Assembly: GCA_028681335.1 (NCBI GenBank) | Contig: JAQUIT010000003.1 | Location: forward strand, 186,001 to 250,000 | Origin: Desulfuromonadaceae bacterium | GTDB lineage: Bacteria; Desulfobacterota; Desulfuromonadia; Geobacterales; Pseudopelobacteraceae | DNA length: 64,000 bases | Direction: 5' to 3' | Part shown: one piece after another, positions 37,321 to 45,061 of the stretch | How positions within the stretch are numbered: position 1 is the first letter of the stretch | Layout of the letters: every line of letters begins with the position of its first letter | Notes under the pieces: model-generated | Seen by the model: only the letters and a program-made list of their open reading frames with translations | Databases searched by the model: none | Told to the model about the DNA's origin: nothing | Position numbers and translations under genes: made by a program

Positions 37321-39792
37321 GTGGAACAGAAGTACTCACCAAAAGATGTAGAACAGAAATGGCAGTCCGTGTGGGAAGACGAAAAGACCTTCAAGGCGAC
37401 TCCGGCCAGTGACAAACAGAAATACTATCTGCTGGAGATGTTTCCTTATCCATCCGGCCGCATTCATATGGGGCACGTCCGTAATTATTCCATCGGCGAT
37501 GTTATCGGCAGGTTCAAAAGAATGCGCGGCTTCAATGTCATGCATCCGATGGGGTGGGATGCTTTCGGTATGCCGGCCGAGAACGCCGCAATCCAGAACA
37601 AGAGCCATCCGGCAGTCTGGACACATGAAAATATAGCGTACATGCGTAATCAGATTAAGAAAATGGGCTTCTCCTACGACTGGGACCGTGAGTTGGCTAC
37701 CTGCAACCTCGACTATTACCGCTGGGAGCAGAAACTGTTCCTTGAAATGTTTGCCAAAGGACTCGCTTACAAAAAGACCTCTTTTGTCAACTGGTGTCCG
37801 AAGTGCGAAACCGTCCTGGCCAATGAGCAGGTTGAAGACGGTGCCTGCTGGCGTTGTGACAGTGATGTCAACCAGAAGGAGCTCGACCAGTGGTTTTTCC
37901 GTATCACCGACTATGCTGAAGAGTTGCTGGAAAATACCTACAAATTACCAGGTTGGCCGGAACGCGTGCTGGTCATGCAACGCAACTGGATCGGCAAGAG
38001 TTTCGGCTGCGAGATAGACTTCAAGCTTGAAAACAGCAGCGACTCCATCCGTGTTTTTACCACACGTCAGGACACCGTTTTCGGTGCCACCTTTATGTCG
38101 TTGGCACCGGAACATCCACACGCCCTTGATTTGGCCACCCCTGAACAGAGAGAGGCGGTCGTTGCTTTTATCGATAAGATCAGAAAAACCGACCGCATCA
38201 TGCGCACCGCCGATGACTTTGAAAAAGAGGGTGTTTTTACCGGTTCATACTGCATTAATCCGTTAACCGGTGTGCGGATGCCGATCTTCCTGGCAAACTT
38301 TGTCTTGATGGACTACGGCACAGGTGCCGTTATGGCGGTTCCGACCCACGATCAGCGCGACTTTGAGTTTGCCAAAAAATACGATCTGCCATTGAAGGTC
38401 GTCATTCAACCGGCAGGGACAACACTCGACCCGGCCACGATGGGTGAAGCGTTTACCGATGCCGGGATCATGACGAATTCAGGCACATTTGACGGCATGC
38501 AGAGCGGTGACGCAAAAGAGGCGATAGCCGACTTCCTGAAAGAAGAGGGCTACGGCACAAAGACGGTCAATTACCGTCTCAGGGATTGGGGCATTTCCCG
38601 CCAGCGCTACTGGGGCAATCCGATCCCGGTGATCTACTGTGACAGCTGCGGTGTCGTGCCGGTACCGGCAAAAGATCTGCCGGTCGTACTTCCTAAAGAT
38701 GTCGAGTTCAGCGGCGAGGGGGGGAGCCCACTGGCCCAGATGGATTCCTTCGTACACTGCTCCTGCCCTGTATGCGGGAAAGCTGCCCGCCGTGAAACCG
38801 ATACGATGGATACCTTCGTGCAGTCGTCGTGGTATTTCCTGCGTTATTGCTGCCCGGAGTACACCGAAGGCATTCTCGATCGTGAAGCTGTCGACCACTG
38901 GATGTCGGTTGACCAGTACATCGGCGGCATCGAGCACGCTGTATTGCATCTGTTGTATGCCCGTTTTTTCACAAAAGTTATGCGCGATCTGGGGCATATT
39001 TCTGCCGACGAACCGTTTGTCAACCTGCTGACCCAGGGGATGGTTATCAAAGATGGTTCGAAGATGAGCAAGTCGAAGGGGAATGTCGTTGATCCTGACG
39101 CCCTGATCTCTCGATACGGGGCCGACACCGCCCGTCTGTTCTCCCTGTTTGCGGCACCGCCGGAAAAGGACCTCGACTGGAACGACCAGGGTGTAGACGG
39201 TTCTTTCCGTTTCTTAAGCCGCATCTGGAAGCTCGTCCATGACCGTCTCGACATGGTACGGAACGCCGCTCCGGTTGATCCAGCCTCATTAACGGCTGAT
39301 GAGCGCAACCTGCGCCGTGCCGTCCACAAAACAATCCGTAAGGTTACCGAGGATCTGGAGGAACGCTTCCATTTCAACACGGCGATAGCTTCCGTAATGG
39401 AGTTGCTCAATATCCTTCAGCCGGCCGATCTCAAAACAGCACAATTCCCGGCGGTTATGAAAGAAGCTCTCCAGAGCGTCGTCATGCTGATGTCTCCTAT
39501 TGTCCCTCATATTACAGAAGAGCTGTGGCAGCGACTGGGCAACACTTCCCAGTTGACTCAGACAGCATGGCCGGAATATGACCCAAGCGCAGTGGTTGAT
39601 GAAGAGCTGCTGGTTGTTGTTCAGGTTAATGGTAAATTGCGTTCCAAGATAACTGTTGCCGCCGGTATCGGTGAGGATGAACTTAAAGCACTTGCGCTGG
39701 CAGATGAGAAGGTTATGCCGTTCATCGAGGGGCTGACCGTCCGCAAGGTTATCTGTGTGCCGGGTAAACTAGTCAATATCGTGGTGGGGTAG
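37321..39792 (+). CDS. leuS: Leucyl-tRNA synthetase
   Basis: 823 residues from GTG 37321 (read as [14 protein letters not shown]), placed 7 nt after AAAGGA. The ORF track starts 25 codons earlier without family sequence. HIGH motif: [20 protein letters not shown] motif: [12 protein letters not shown]. The editing domain contains [13 protein letters not shown] and [11 protein letters not shown]. The zinc-like knuckle [21 protein letters not shown] is present. Charges tRNA-Leu in the cytosol. Start of the conserved run leuS-lptE-holA. Confidence 0.97.
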   Translation: MEQKYSPKDVEQKWQSVWEDEKTFKATPASDKQKYYLLEMFPYPSGRIHMGHVRNYSIGDVIGRFKRMRGFNVMHPMGWDAFGMPAENAAIQNKSHPAVWTHENIAYMRNQIKKMGFSYDWDRELATCNLDYYRWEQKLFLEMFAKGLAYKKTSFVNWCPKCETVLANEQVEDGACWRCDSDVNQKELDQWFFRITDYAEELLENTYKLPGWPERVLVMQRNWIGKSFGCEIDFKLENSSDSIRVFTTRQDTVFGATFMSLAPEHPHALDLATPEQREAVVAFIDKIRKTDRIMRTADDFEKEGVFTGSYCINPLTGVRMPIFLANFVLMDYGTGAVMAVPTHDQRDFEFAKKYDLPLKVVIQPAGTTLDPATMGEAFTDAGIMTNSGTFDGMQSGDAKEAIADFLKEEGYGTKTVNYRLRDWGISRQRYWGNPIPVIYCDSCGVVPVPAKDLPVVLPKDVEFSGEGGSPLAQMDSFVHCSCPVCGKAARRETDTMDTFVQSSWYFLRYCCPEYTEGILDREAVDHWMSVDQYIGGIEHAVLHLLYARFFTKVMRDLGHISADEPFVNLLTQGMVIKDGSKMSKSKGNVVDPDALISRYGADTARLFSLFAAPPEKDLDWNDQGVDGSFRFLSRIWKLVHDRLDMVRNAAPVDPASLTADERNLRRAVHKTIRKVTEDLEERFHFNTAIASVMELLNILQPADLKTAQFPAVMKEALQSVVMLMSPIVPHITEELWQRLGNTSQLTQTAWPEYDPSAVVDEELLVVVQVNGKLRSKITVAAGIGEDELKALALADEKVMPFIEGLTVRKVICVPGKLVNIVVG

Positions 39793-39795
39793 GGG

Positions 39796-40320
39796 ATGTC
39801 AGTTTTGCTAAAGTGGCGGGTGTTGGTGTTGGTGCTGGTGATCAATTCAGTGGCCGGGTGCGGCTATCATCTGACGAGCTCATCGTCACAACACCTTGGA
39901 GGCTCCCAGAAAATATGGGTACCTTTCTTCACTAACGAGAGTATCAGCCCGACGGCACAAACAGTCCTGCGCAGGGCGTTCTATGAAGAGTTGCACGCCC
40001 TGCGCGGGCTCAACCCTGCAAGCAGTGAGGGGAACGCGGATCTTGTCATGAAGACGCGCATTGTTTCCTATTCCAGCAAGGCGGTTTCGTATAGCGCTGT
40101 CGATCAGGCCATGCAGTACAGCCTGTCTCTGGCGGTTGAGCTTGAAATACGCAAAAAAGGTGAAACGACACCGCTCTGGAAAGGGCAGCTCCATGGAGAA
40201 AAGCAGTATCCGGCCTCCACCAATCTTGCCCTGCAGCGGAACTCCGAGGAGCAGGCTCTTGATGCCGCTGCCCGCGTCATTGCCCATAAATTTATTACCG
40301 CTTTGGAAGAGTCCTACTAG
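39796..40320 (+). CDS. lptE: LPS-assembly lipoprotein LptE
   Basis: 174 residues. The N-terminal signal ends in the lipobox VAGC (lipid-modified Cys near 22), followed by GYHLTSSSS, the family opening. The body includes IWVPFFTNESISPTAQTVLRRAFYEEL and ends HKFITALEE. LptE plugs the LptD barrel in the outer membrane and helps deliver lipopolysaccharide. It starts 3 bp after leuS and is followed 2 bp later by holA, the common leuS-lptE-holA order. Confidence 0.88.
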   Translation: MSVLLKWRVLVLVLVINSVAGCGYHLTSSSSQHLGGSQKIWVPFFTNESISPTAQTVLRRAFYEELHALRGLNPASSEGNADLVMKTRIVSYSSKAVSYSAVDQAMQYSLSLAVELEIRKKGETTPLWKGQLHGEKQYPASTNLALQRNSEEQALDAAARVIAHKFITALEESY

Positions 40321-40322
40321 TC

Positions 40323-41321
40323 ATGACGCCCCAGGAGTTTGACACATACCTGAAGAAGGGTACCGTTCCAACCGTCTGCTTTCTTTACGGTGAAGAGCAG
40401 TTTCTGGTTGAACGGGCGGTTCATGCACTGCTTGAGAAGGCCATCGACCCGTCTCTTAAAGACTTCAACCTGAATGTTTTCTTCGGCAATGAATCAAAAG
40501 GCGTGGACATTATCGATGCCGCCCAGACCCTGCCGATGTTTTCGGAGCGGCGCGCCGTTCTGGTCAAGCGCGCCGAACAGCTCAAAGCCGAAGCCCTTGA
40601 AGCAATGCTGCCCTATATCAAGAATCCGTCTCCCGGTACCTGTCTGTTGTTGACCGGCACCAAGATCGACCAGCGCAAGAAGTTCTTTGTTGAGTTTAAG
40701 AAGCTCGGCGTTCTGGTCGAATACAAGCGCTTCTACGACAATAAGCTGTCCGGTTTTATTCAAACGGAAGCGGTTGCTCAAGGGAAGCCGATTGAAACAG
40801 CCGCAGCCGAGCTCCTGGCTGAAGTGACCGGCAACAACCTGCAGGAGTTGAGTTCGCAGCTTGAAAAGCTGATTGTTTATGCCGGATCAAAGCAACGCAT
40901 AACGGTGGATGACGTCCGTACCATGGCCAGCAGCAGCAAGGCCTTTACCGCCTTTGAGCTGGCAAAGTTTCTTGGATTACGCGATCTGTCCAATTCGATC
41001 AAAAGTCTTGATGCGCTGTTCCTCCATGGAGAGGATGCACCGATGATAATTGGTGCCCTGACCAGCCATTTCCGGAAATTGTGGCGCGTGAGAGAGCTGC
41101 TCGACAAGAAGATGCAACAGGCTGATATCGGCAGGGAGCTCAACATCAATGCGTTCTTTCTGGGTGATATTGTCACGCAGGCGCGTAATTTTCCACGCAG
41201 GGAGCTGATGCGTATTTTTGAAGAATTCTATCGCTGCGATGTTGCATCTAAAACCGGAGGCGGCCAGTCGTATAACCTCCTGCACGGCATGACCATGGGG
41301 ATCTGCACCGGCGGCTGGTAG
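40323..41321 (+). CDS. holA: DNA polymerase III delta subunit HolA
   Basis: 332 residues. Clamp-loader delta features: CFLYGEEQFLVERAV at the N-terminus, FSERRAVLVKRAEQL, LLLTGTKIDQRKKF and ELSSQLEKLIVYAG. The C-terminal collar helices include MIIGALTSHFRKLWRVREL. It opens the beta clamp during loading onto DNA. The arginine-finger/Walker motifs of gamma/tau are absent, as normal for delta. Last gene of the leuS operon; after it the accessory island starts. Confidence 0.93.
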   Translation: MTPQEFDTYLKKGTVPTVCFLYGEEQFLVERAVHALLEKAIDPSLKDFNLNVFFGNESKGVDIIDAAQTLPMFSERRAVLVKRAEQLKAEALEAMLPYIKNPSPGTCLLLTGTKIDQRKKFFVEFKKLGVLVEYKRFYDNKLSGFIQTEAVAQGKPIETAAAELLAEVTGNNLQELSSQLEKLIVYAGSKQRITVDDVRTMASSSKAFTAFELAKFLGLRDLSNSIKSLDALFLHGEDAPMIIGALTSHFRKLWRVRELLDKKMQQADIGRELNINAFFLGDIVTQARNFPRRELMRIFEEFYRCDVASKTGGGQSYNLLHGMTMGICTGGW

Positions 41322-41482
41322 TCCCCGTTGGCGCCACCACACGATCCTCTTACTCCAACTCCTTTTTCTGCTCCCCTTCTCCTTTTCAAGAATCCTTCAC
41401 ATCAATGTTTTGCGGTTCTTCCCCTTTTTCAGCGTGCAAACTGTTTTGTTATTATTAAAAACGAACAGTAAGAGCTGGCTCA
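41322..41482. other. Pyrimidine-rich intergenic stretch after holA
   Basis: Top strand 41340-41440 is strongly C/T-biased (for example CTCTTACTCCAACTCCTTTTT). No coding frame or clear hairpin. It marks the change from core genes to AT-rich accessory DNA. Confidence 0.5.
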
Positions 41483-41511
41483 TTGACAATATTGCATTTC
41501 AGGCGTATACA
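41483..41511 (+). promoter_or_regulatory. Strong sigma-70-like promoter
   Basis: Perfect -35 TTGACA (41483-41488), 17-bp spacer, -10 TATACA (41506-41511). It predicts a transcript start near 41518 and reads into two hairpins with no normal-sized gene between. Confidence 0.6.
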
Positions 41512-41517
41512 AGAGTC

Positions 41518-41632
41518 CATTAATTAACCTGTTTAAGTCACTGGAGTTTAAAAAATGGTTTCAGACGAGTGAAGCCATTTTTGGTGAAAAGTCGCTTTTA
41601 TCAGCGTTACGCTGATGAAGCGGCTTTTTTGT
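41518..41632 (+). ncRNA. Candidate small RNA or attenuated leader with two hairpins
   Basis: From the predicted start to the T-run, about 115 nt. Hairpin 1 (41551-41582) pairs AAAAATGGTTTC with GAAGCCATTTTT over 12 bp with one wobble. Hairpin 2 is the terminator at 41589-41632. A tiny reading frame, MVSDE-stop, begins at 41554 behind GGAG and lies in the first arm of hairpin 1, like a leader peptide. No gene of normal size follows on this strand until 42039. The family is not one I recognise. Confidence 0.4.
41589..41632 (+). terminator. Terminator hairpin
   Basis: AAGTCGCTTTTATCAGCG against CGCTGATGAAGCGGCTT, 17 paired bases with one bulge and a 3-nt loop, then TTTTGTTTT. Part of this hairpin also encodes the end of a small minus-strand frame (stop TAA in the loop). 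Confidence 0.7.
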
Positions 41633-41753
41633 TTTCGAGAAGTTGAGCGTTGAGGAAATCAGGCAGGCCTCGAAGATGGTCTTGTGGGAGATAAACGGCA
41701 AAGCTCTTTTGGGCAAGAGTATTGGCATTATGCGCAGCGTCAAGGGAACGCAT
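41607..41753 (-). CDS. Small uncharacterised reading frame, possibly a gene fragment
   Basis: Forty-eight codons from ATG 41751-41753 (57 codons if a TTG is used), below the ORF-track cutoff. The translation reads MRSLDAAHNANTLAQKSFAV ... LPDFLNAQLLENKKAASSA and looks protein-like. I do not recognise it. No ribosome site precedes either start, so it may be the C-terminal remnant of a longer gene. Its stop sits in the loop of the hairpin at 41589-41632. Low confidence. Confidence 0.25.
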   Translation of the reverse strand: MRSLDAAHNANTLAQKSFAVYLPQDHLRGLPDFLNAQLLENKKAASSA

Positions 41754-41890
41754 AATGATTCGAACTGCCAGATTCTTCAATCAAGGGAGCCGATGCGTTT
41801 GTAGATAAAAATGGGTGACCGATAGGATCCTGAAATAAGACTATGGTACATCCAGTGCGAAAAGATCAAAGGTACAGATCTGGAGAAGCA

Positions 41891-41999
41891 TATAATATAA
41901 GATGCTTCGATGAAGAACAAAACGAGTTAAAGCATCTAATATTATATACATCATTTGCATCTAATATTGGATACCGGCATACAACATTAGATACCGGCA
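41891..41999. repeat. Cluster of inverted and direct repeats upstream of the island genes
   Basis: TATAATATAAGATGC (41891-41905) is inverted as GCATCTAATATTATA (41932-41946, 14 of 15 paired). GCATCTAATATT recurs at 41957-41968, and ATTAGAT follows inverted. GATACCGGCA occurs twice, 20 bp apart (41970 and 41990). The cluster ends about 40 bp before the first island gene. Confidence 0.7.
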
Positions 42000-42038
42000 C
42001 TAACCGGTGATTAACAAGTTGGATAAGGACAAAAAACT

Positions 42039-42656
42039 ATGATCGAGATCATCTTTGGAGCAATTGCAGCTAATGCTATCGTTATTGCTACCCTTGGTTT
42101 TTTGGCACGCACTATTATCAAACATTTTCTTTCTAAGGACATAGAAAGATTCAAGAGCAACTTGGAATCAGAAGCGAAAAGTGAAATTGAAAGTTATAGG
42201 TCTAATCTTGAGAAGGAGCGAATTCGACTGCAAATTTCCTATAGTGGCATTTTTGAAAAGCAGGCTTCAGTAATCATTGAGATGTACAATCTAATACTGG
42301 ACTTTGAGAACAAGATTTGGTCAGTTATGACACCGATTGCTGATCGCAGTGAACTTTACGGGGCATTCATTGAGAGTTACCGAGCCCTCCTAACCTACTA
42401 CCAAATTAATAGAATTTTGTTACCAAAGACACTTGAAGACGATTTTGAAAGCTTTCTCAAAAAAATGTACCTTGCTGTCAATAAGCATAAGAGAGCTGAA
42501 GACCAACTAAACCGTGGTTACATGCTACAAGAAGCAGATTTTGACAAACTATTTCAACAACAAGACCAAGCAAATGAAATCATTGATAAGCTACCAGCTT
42601 ATCGCAGAGACCTTACAGATAAGCTGAGATCCCTTATCGGTGTTGGCCTCGAATGA
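42039..42656 (+). CDS. Uncharacterised membrane-anchored coiled-coil protein
   Basis: 205 residues. An N-terminal membrane helix (about 2-27, IEIIFGAIAANAIVIATLGFLA) leads into a charged, coiled-coil helix (IERFKSNLESEAKSEIESYRSNLEKERIRL). The rest is mostly helical (FEKQASVIIEMYNLILDFENKIWSV). I do not recognise a family. The codon use is AT-rich compared with holA and rpsT. A weak GGATAAGGAC precedes the ATG. It is the first gene of the island and has the look of a mobile gene cassette: one ORF, short leader, followed by an attC-like repeat. Function unknown. Confidence 0.7.
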   Translation: MIEIIFGAIAANAIVIATLGFLARTIIKHFLSKDIERFKSNLESEAKSEIESYRSNLEKERIRLQISYSGIFEKQASVIIEMYNLILDFENKIWSVMTPIADRSELYGAFIESYRALLTYYQINRILLPKTLEDDFESFLKKMYLAVNKHKRAEDQLNRGYMLQEADFDKLFQQQDQANEIIDKLPAYRRDLTDKLRSLIGVGLE

Positions 42657-42714
42657 CACCATAATCACGCCAATGCTTGTATATCGGGACTTCGAACAAG
42701 GCTAAAAAACCGAA

Positions 42715-42788
42715 GTTCCAACCAGGCAGTTTGACACCGGTCGGGCGGAACGGATGCCCGAACGGGTCAACTGCGCGGCCCGTTGAAC
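42715..42788 (+). repeat. attC-like imperfect inverted repeat
   Basis: Outer boxes GTTCCAAC (42715) and GTTGAAC (42782) pair with one extra C. Inner boxes GCAGTTTGAC (42726) and GTCAACTGC (42766) pair with one extra T on the left. The extra unpaired bases in the left half and the GTTRRRY-type right box fit integron cassette recombination sites, as does the 74-nt length. The left box is one base too long for the RYYYAAC consensus. A small CGGGC...GCCCG hairpin lies in the centre. No integrase gene is in the window. Confidence 0.45.
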
Positions 42789-42805
42789 AAAAAAGGAGAA
42801 TAATG

Positions 42806-43105
42806 ATGGGATGGAATGACCACATGGATGAAGACGATGGTTTTGGAGACTTTTTAACGGAAGTTTTGCCCGAGCTAGACGACGCAGCAGCCGGAATAAC
42901 AAAATTAGTTATAGACAAAGGACAAGACGTTCTGTCCGAAAAACAGAGATGGGTTTTTCAAAATCATGTCTTAGATATATATGTCACTAAAGAGTGCAAG
43001 CGCTGTGGAATAGATATCCCGTGGAGTGAGATGTACGGAGCACATGATAACGGAGGCTACTGCGGCTACTGTGATCATATGATGTTGAAGGAAGACAAGC
43101 TATAA
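42806..43105 (+). CDS. Small acidic protein with a zinc-ribbon-like C-terminus
   Basis: About 99 residues from the ATG pair at 42803/42806 behind AAGGAG; the ORF track's upstream start lies in the attC-like repeat. The N-terminus is acidic (MGWNDHMDEDDGFGDFLTEVLPELDD). The C-terminus has two CxxC pairs, CKRCGIDIPWSEM ... GYCGYCDHMM, likely to bind zinc. Family not recognised. Preceded by the attC-like repeat and followed by an inverted repeat, so it has the layout of a single-gene cassette. Confidence 0.65.
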   Translation: MGWNDHMDEDDGFGDFLTEVLPELDDAAAGITKLVIDKGQDVLSEKQRWVFQNHVLDIYVTKECKRCGIDIPWSEMYGAHDNGGYCGYCDHMMLKEDKL

Positions 43106-43109
43106 AGGA

Positions 43110-43143
43110 TTAGTTGAGCGCGGCCACAAACCGCCGGTCAACT
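43110..43143. repeat. Inverted repeat after the zinc-ribbon gene
   Basis: Seven-bp perfect arms TAGTTGA / TCAACTA with a further GCGG / CCGC pairing inside, separated by mismatched bases. It shares GGTCAACT with the attC-like repeat upstream, but the GTT and AAC boxes are in the wrong order for an attC site. Confidence 0.5.
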
Positions 43144-43209
43144 ACATGGGCGCTGGTCGCGAGACAAAAAGAACATTTCAATCTGATAGGAATAACAAAG
43201 GTAATAGCA

Positions 43210-44109
43210 GTGACAACAAGTGAAGACCGTATAAAGTCAGTAGTTGGGTGGGCGTCAGTTTCATACGCACTAGGGTTTTTAACAATATTACTGCACACAT
43301 CAAGGCTAGGTTTTCCCATATTTCAACTTATTCAACCGTTGTATGTCTGGGTAGGCTTGCCACTATGTGTGCCACTCTATTTCTTTAGGGGTATATCAAA
43401 TTATTTTACTAAAAGCAAAGAGGCACTGAACACAGAGTTAGCCACCTCCATATCCTCACTAAAGACTCCACTGAATGAGGTCGATCTGGAAAATGCAGTG
43501 CTACTTACATCATTTATTGGCTCAATACTAACATCGACCAGATATGGTAAGAGCTATTATGAAAAGAAGATCAGGGGACCAGTTATTGATTCATTCACAA
43601 AGACAGAAATGAGACAAGATGCCGCTACTAAAGTCGCGGCATGGATTCGTAAGGCAGGAGCAACGTACCGAGGAATAAAGTCAGTATATGGGTATTTTCA
43701 ACTACTAAACGAAGCAATTGGAATTATTTTGCTTTTATGGCTTTACGTTTGGTTTATTTATCCGATAATCCCACAAAAAGTCGGTGGTGGAGCACCACAA
43801 CAAGTTAAACTTATACTAAAAGCAGAAGATGCAGGCGATTATGTTTTAAAGGCAGGTTATTCTACACCAACAAATTTAGCACCTGCCAACAAGGCAATTG
43901 AATTTGACTGCCAGTTGCTTTACACATCCACTGATGACTACTACCTTAGATCAATAACGGGAGCCTTACTATCTTTTCGTAAAGACGCGACTCTTGGAAT
44001 TATTTGGAGCAAATCCAGATGGACATCAAAATACAAGAACGATTCGGGGCAACAGAATACCCTGAATCCAGTTTCGCCTCCTTTGCTGCAACAGCCAAGA
44101 CCAAAGTAA
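43210..44109 (+). CDS. Uncharacterised membrane protein of the island
   Basis: About 299 residues from GTG 43210, eight bases behind AAAGG. The 32 codons the ORF track places upstream run through the inverted repeat and are probably not translated. Two or three membrane segments: about 11-30 (GWASVSYALGFLTILLHT), 36-55 (FQLIQPLYVWVGLPLCVPLY) and about 175-195 (AIGIILLLWLYVWFIYPII). A soluble C-terminal domain of about 100 residues ends in a Pro/Gln-rich tail. No family recognised. AT-rich codon use marks it as recently acquired. Confidence 0.65.
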   Translation: MTTSEDRIKSVVGWASVSYALGFLTILLHTSRLGFPIFQLIQPLYVWVGLPLCVPLYFFRGISNYFTKSKEALNTELATSISSLKTPLNEVDLENAVLLTSFIGSILTSTRYGKSYYEKKIRGPVIDSFTKTEMRQDAATKVAAWIRKAGATYRGIKSVYGYFQLLNEAIGIILLLWLYVWFIYPIIPQKVGGGAPQQVKLILKAEDAGDYVLKAGYSTPTNLAPANKAIEFDCQLLYTSTDDYYLRSITGALLSFRKDATLGIIWSKSRWTSKYKNDSGQQNTLNPVSPPLLQQPRPK

Positions 44110-44145
44110 GGATAAACAGGAGACCTCAGAATGGAGTATCCCTAG

Positions 44146-44171
44146 TTAAATAGGGACGCTTCCCGATTTAA
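44146..44171. repeat. Short hairpin repeat
   Basis: TTAAATAGGGA / TCCCGATTTAA, 11-bp arms with one mismatch and a CGCT loop. No T-run follows. It may be the end of a small mobile or palindromic element. Confidence 0.45.
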
Positions 44172-44199
44172 ATACCAGCCAATGAATCCATTTACAATA

Positions 44200-44215
44200 G
44201 TATCAAAAGTGATAC
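44200..44215. promoter_or_regulatory. Operator-like palindrome before the hicA remnant
   Basis: GTATCA-AAAG-TGATAC, perfect 6-bp arms. A TTTACA box (44191-44196) overlaps its left side. The position just before the hicA start suits the binding site of the HicB ribbon-helix-helix repressor. Confidence 0.5.
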
Positions 44216-44224
44216 AAATTTCCT

Positions 44225-44325
44225 GTGACCAGTAAACACTGCAAAATGCTGAAAGCTATTTTCCACAGCCCAACCCGGTGAACTCAGTACGACGTTTTCT
44301 GGAAGAAGGAGGTATACGACCATGA
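44225..44325 (+). pseudogene. hicA: hicA toxin remnant with internal deletion
   Basis: Too short for the ORF track. GTG 44225 opens VTSKHCKMLKAIFHSPT, the N-terminus of the longer HicA type (usual form SKHHKTL.AIF.NPV), then hits a stop at 44279. In another frame, NSVRRFLEEGGIRP and a TGA overlapping the hicB ATG give the HicA C-terminus. About 50 residues, including the catalytic and RNA-binding core with its histidine, are missing. The retained 3' end contains AAGGAGGT, the ribosome site of hicB, which may explain why it survived. The toxin cannot be functional. Confidence 0.75.
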
Positions 44326-44654
44326 TGCAGTACAAAGGGTATTCCGGTAGGGTTGAGTTTGATGACGAAGCGGAAATCTTTCACGTCGAAGTTATAGGGT
44401 TACGCGATGTGATTACCTTTCAGGGTAAAACTGTTGACGAAATCAAACAGGCTTTCAGGGATTCAGTGGACGATTATCTCGACTTTTGCACTCAGCTTGC
44501 TCAGGCTCCGGAAAAACCGTTTACCGGCAAATTCATGCTGCGCCTTCCGCCTGACTTGCACCGCAGAGTGTCTGTGGCGGCCAAGCAATCGGGCGAAAGT
44601 ATCAATAGCTGGCTGAATGAGCAATTGGATCATCTCACCGCCAATGTATGCTGA
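44322..44654 (+). CDS. hicB: HicB-family antitoxin, intact, without its toxin
   Basis: 110 residues. The N-terminal HicB-like half (YKGYSGRVEFDDEAEIFHVEVIGLRDVITF, QGKTVDEIKQAFRDSVDDYLDF) is a partial RNase-H-like fold. The C-terminal ribbon-helix-helix is KFMLRLPPDLHRRVSVAAKQSGESINSWLNEQLDHL. It would bind HicA and repress its own promoter. The ATG follows AAGGAGGT by 8 nt and overlaps the stop of the hicA remnant. With the toxin gone, the protein could still act as a DNA-binding repressor or neutralise a related HicA encoded elsewhere. Confidence 0.88.
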   Translation: MMQYKGYSGRVEFDDEAEIFHVEVIGLRDVITFQGKTVDEIKQAFRDSVDDYLDFCTQLAQAPEKPFTGKFMLRLPPDLHRRVSVAAKQSGESINSWLNEQLDHLTANVC

Positions 44655-44706
44655 ATGGTATGGGGAGGGGGCAGAAAGTCAGGATTCCAAACTAATTAGA
44701 CGAAAC

Positions 44707-44728
44707 AAGGCGGCCGATCGGCCGCCTT
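44707..44728 (+). terminator. Perfect palindrome after hicB, probable terminator
   Basis: AAGGCGGCCGATCGGCCGCCTT, 22-bp perfect palindrome followed by TTGGTGTGTTTG. The T-run is poor, but the stem is strong and separates hicB from the brnTA promoter. Confidence 0.6.
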
Positions 44729-44763
44729 TGGTGTGTTTGGGGGATAATTATCCAGAATAATAT

Positions 44764-44800
44764 TTGCCATTAACACAGCAAAAGGTATAATATCTATACC
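44764..44800 (+). promoter_or_regulatory. brnTA promoter with overlapping operator
   Basis: TTGCCA (44764-44769), 16 bp, perfect TATAAT (44786-44791). The palindrome GGTATA-ATATC-TATACC (44784-44800) covers the -10 and touches the ATG at 44801. A transcript would start about 3 nt before the ATG, so the toxin message appears leaderless. Confidence 0.7.
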
Positions 44801-45061
44801 ATGATATTTGAATATGATTCTAAAAAGAGCGATAGCAATAAAGAAAAGCACGGGATAGATTTCAGCAGTGCGCAGGTGTTGTGGCATGACCCTGACTATA
44901 TTGAAATACCGGTGGTGACGGCTGATGAACCGAGGTTTCTGGTCGTAGGTAAAATTGAGGGCAAGCACTGGTCAGGTATTATAACGTATCGTGGTGAAAG
45001 CGTCAGAATAATCTCAGTACGAAGATCAAGAAAAGAGGAGGTAGACATATATGAAGGTTAA
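44801..45061 (+). CDS. brnT: BrnT-family RNase toxin
   Basis: 86 residues with the BrnT (DUF497) pattern: FEYDSKKSDSNKEKHGIDFSSAQ at the start, then the beta core and the closing RIISVRRSRKEEVDIY with the conserved Arg and Glu. BrnT is a ribosome-independent RNase toxin of the RelE-like fold that halts growth when free. No ribosome site precedes the ATG, and the promoter -10 ends 9 nt before it, so translation is probably leaderless. It overlaps the antitoxin gene by 11 bp. Appears intact. Confidence 0.88.
   Translation: MIFEYDSKKSDSNKEKHGIDFSSAQVLWHDPDYIEIPVVTADEPRFLVVGKIEGKHWSGIITYRGESVRIISVRRSRKEEVDIYEG

Noticed and set aside
41607-41801. Plus-strand open frame (VEEIRQASKMVLWEINGK...) through the hairpin region
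   Set aside because: It has no start codon with a ribosome site and begins inside the terminator; the minus-strand frame over the same DNA looks slightly more protein-like, but neither is convincing.
43110-43143. Inverted repeat as a second attC site
   Set aside because: The GTT box is on the left and the AAC box on the right, the reverse of an attC site, and no matching partner box lies at a suitable distance.
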